Assembly: GCF_003952425.1 (NCBI RefSeq) | Contig: NZ_CP034449.1 | Span: 5,010,001-5,074,000 of the forward strand | Length of the DNA stretch: 64,000 nucleotides | Direction: 5' to 3' | Source of the DNA: Mesorhizobium sp. M2A.F.Ca.ET.046.03.2.1 | GTDB lineage: Bacteria > Pseudomonadota > Alphaproteobacteria > Rhizobiales > Rhizobiaceae | Part shown: in pieces, positions 63,864 through 64,000 of the stretch | Numbering within the stretch: the stretch's first letter is position 1 | Layout: the number at the start of each line of letters is the position of its first letter | Notes under the pieces: generated by a model | The model's input: the letters and a program-made list of their open reading frames with translations, nothing else | Databases searched by the model: none | What the model was told of the DNA's origin: nothing | Made by a program: the position numbers and the translations under genes

Positions 63864-64000
63864 ATGGATCCGATTTCGAAATTCCTGACCGACTACAGAA
63901 TCCCCATCGGGCCGTGGGGCAAGGCGTTCTTCGGCTTCCTGACCGACAATTTCGACACCATCTTCCGGGCTTTTTCAAACGGGCTGAATTTCATCCTCGA
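63864..64000 (+). CDS. choW: Choline ABC transporter permease ChoW, N-terminal part (runs off window)
   Basis: Only the first 45 codons are present: MDPISKFLTDYRIPIGPWGK, then AFFGFLTDNFDTIFRAFSNG. This is the typical start of OpuAB/ProW/ChoW permeases before the first transmembrane helix. An AGAGGGGAAAG ribosome site precedes the ATG. The gene order choX-choW matches the choline transporter operon. Confidence 0.88.
   Translation, partial: MDPISKFLTDYRIPIGPWGKAFFGFLTDNFDTIFRAFSNGLNFIL

Overview
The window looks like chromosomal DNA of a Rhizobiales alphaproteobacterium, most likely close to Mesorhizobium (Phyllobacteriaceae/Brucellaceae side). The reasons are high GC, the ctrA-chpT-eipA neighbourhood also known from Brucella, a SciP/DUF1153 gene, a fused trpE(G) preceded by a WWW leader peptide as in Sinorhizobium, two RirA-type iron boxes, and a choXW choline transporter. 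No sequence search was run, so the genus is inference.

Left part (1-2400): the N-terminus of a YgiQ-type radical SAM protein leaves the window at base 1. It is followed by a decayed RND efflux-pump fragment, an L,D-transpeptidase and an OmpA-like lipoprotein. A decayed serine-recombinase tail then abuts the 3' end of an elongator tRNA-Met gene.

2400-13900: a Gfo/Idh/MocA oxidoreductase and mnmA, then a cell-cycle block with sciP, fliJ, ctrA, an orphan single-domain response regulator, chpT and eipA. The upstream region of ctrA holds four GANTC (CcrM) sites and CtrA-like boxes. A quinone reductase/HxlR regulator pair sits inside this block. A coiled-coil membrane protein, a SpoU methyltransferase with a broken 5' end, a NolR-like ArsR regulator and a HugZ-like protein follow.

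13900-27400: an acyl-CoA operon (CoA-transferase plus SDR), GNAT, glutathionyl-hydroquinone reductase, Nudix, metallophosphoesterase, hydrolase, a winged-helix/TPR membrane protein, and leuA with a candidate Leu-rich leader peptide. An ATP-grasp/esterase/NTF2-like operon closes the stretch.

27400-38300: an iron-siderophore block (siderophore-interacting reductase, RhtX-like importer, TonB-dependent receptor, both transcription units preceded by TGA-N9-TCA boxes), an MFS exporter with a divergent LysR regulator, and a four-gene SDR/AbrB/monooxygenase operon.

38300-50600: a secreted duplicated protein, a 172-bp palindromic element, a CDF metal transporter directly behind attenuator-controlled trpE(G), an MFS transporter, a flavin disulfide reductase with DUF4126, a sugar O-acetyltransferase, a GlxA-type regulator with a divergent isochorismatase-like hydrolase, and fhs.

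50600-59400: the most interesting uncharacterised region. Five genes lie on one strand: a coiled-coil protein, an unknown protein, an AAA ATPase, a DUF6638-like protein and a DUF2333-like membrane protein. A complete IS4-family element and a frameshifted DUF559 gene split the group, and the IS lies inside a palindromic intergenic repeat.

59400-64000: cytochrome c, a LysR regulator with a read-through C-terminus, a divergent EamA transporter, thymidine kinase, choX and the start of choW. Three genes (SpoU methyltransferase, DUF559, LysR) each look broken by a single extra G/C base, which points either to recent decay or to sequencing error.
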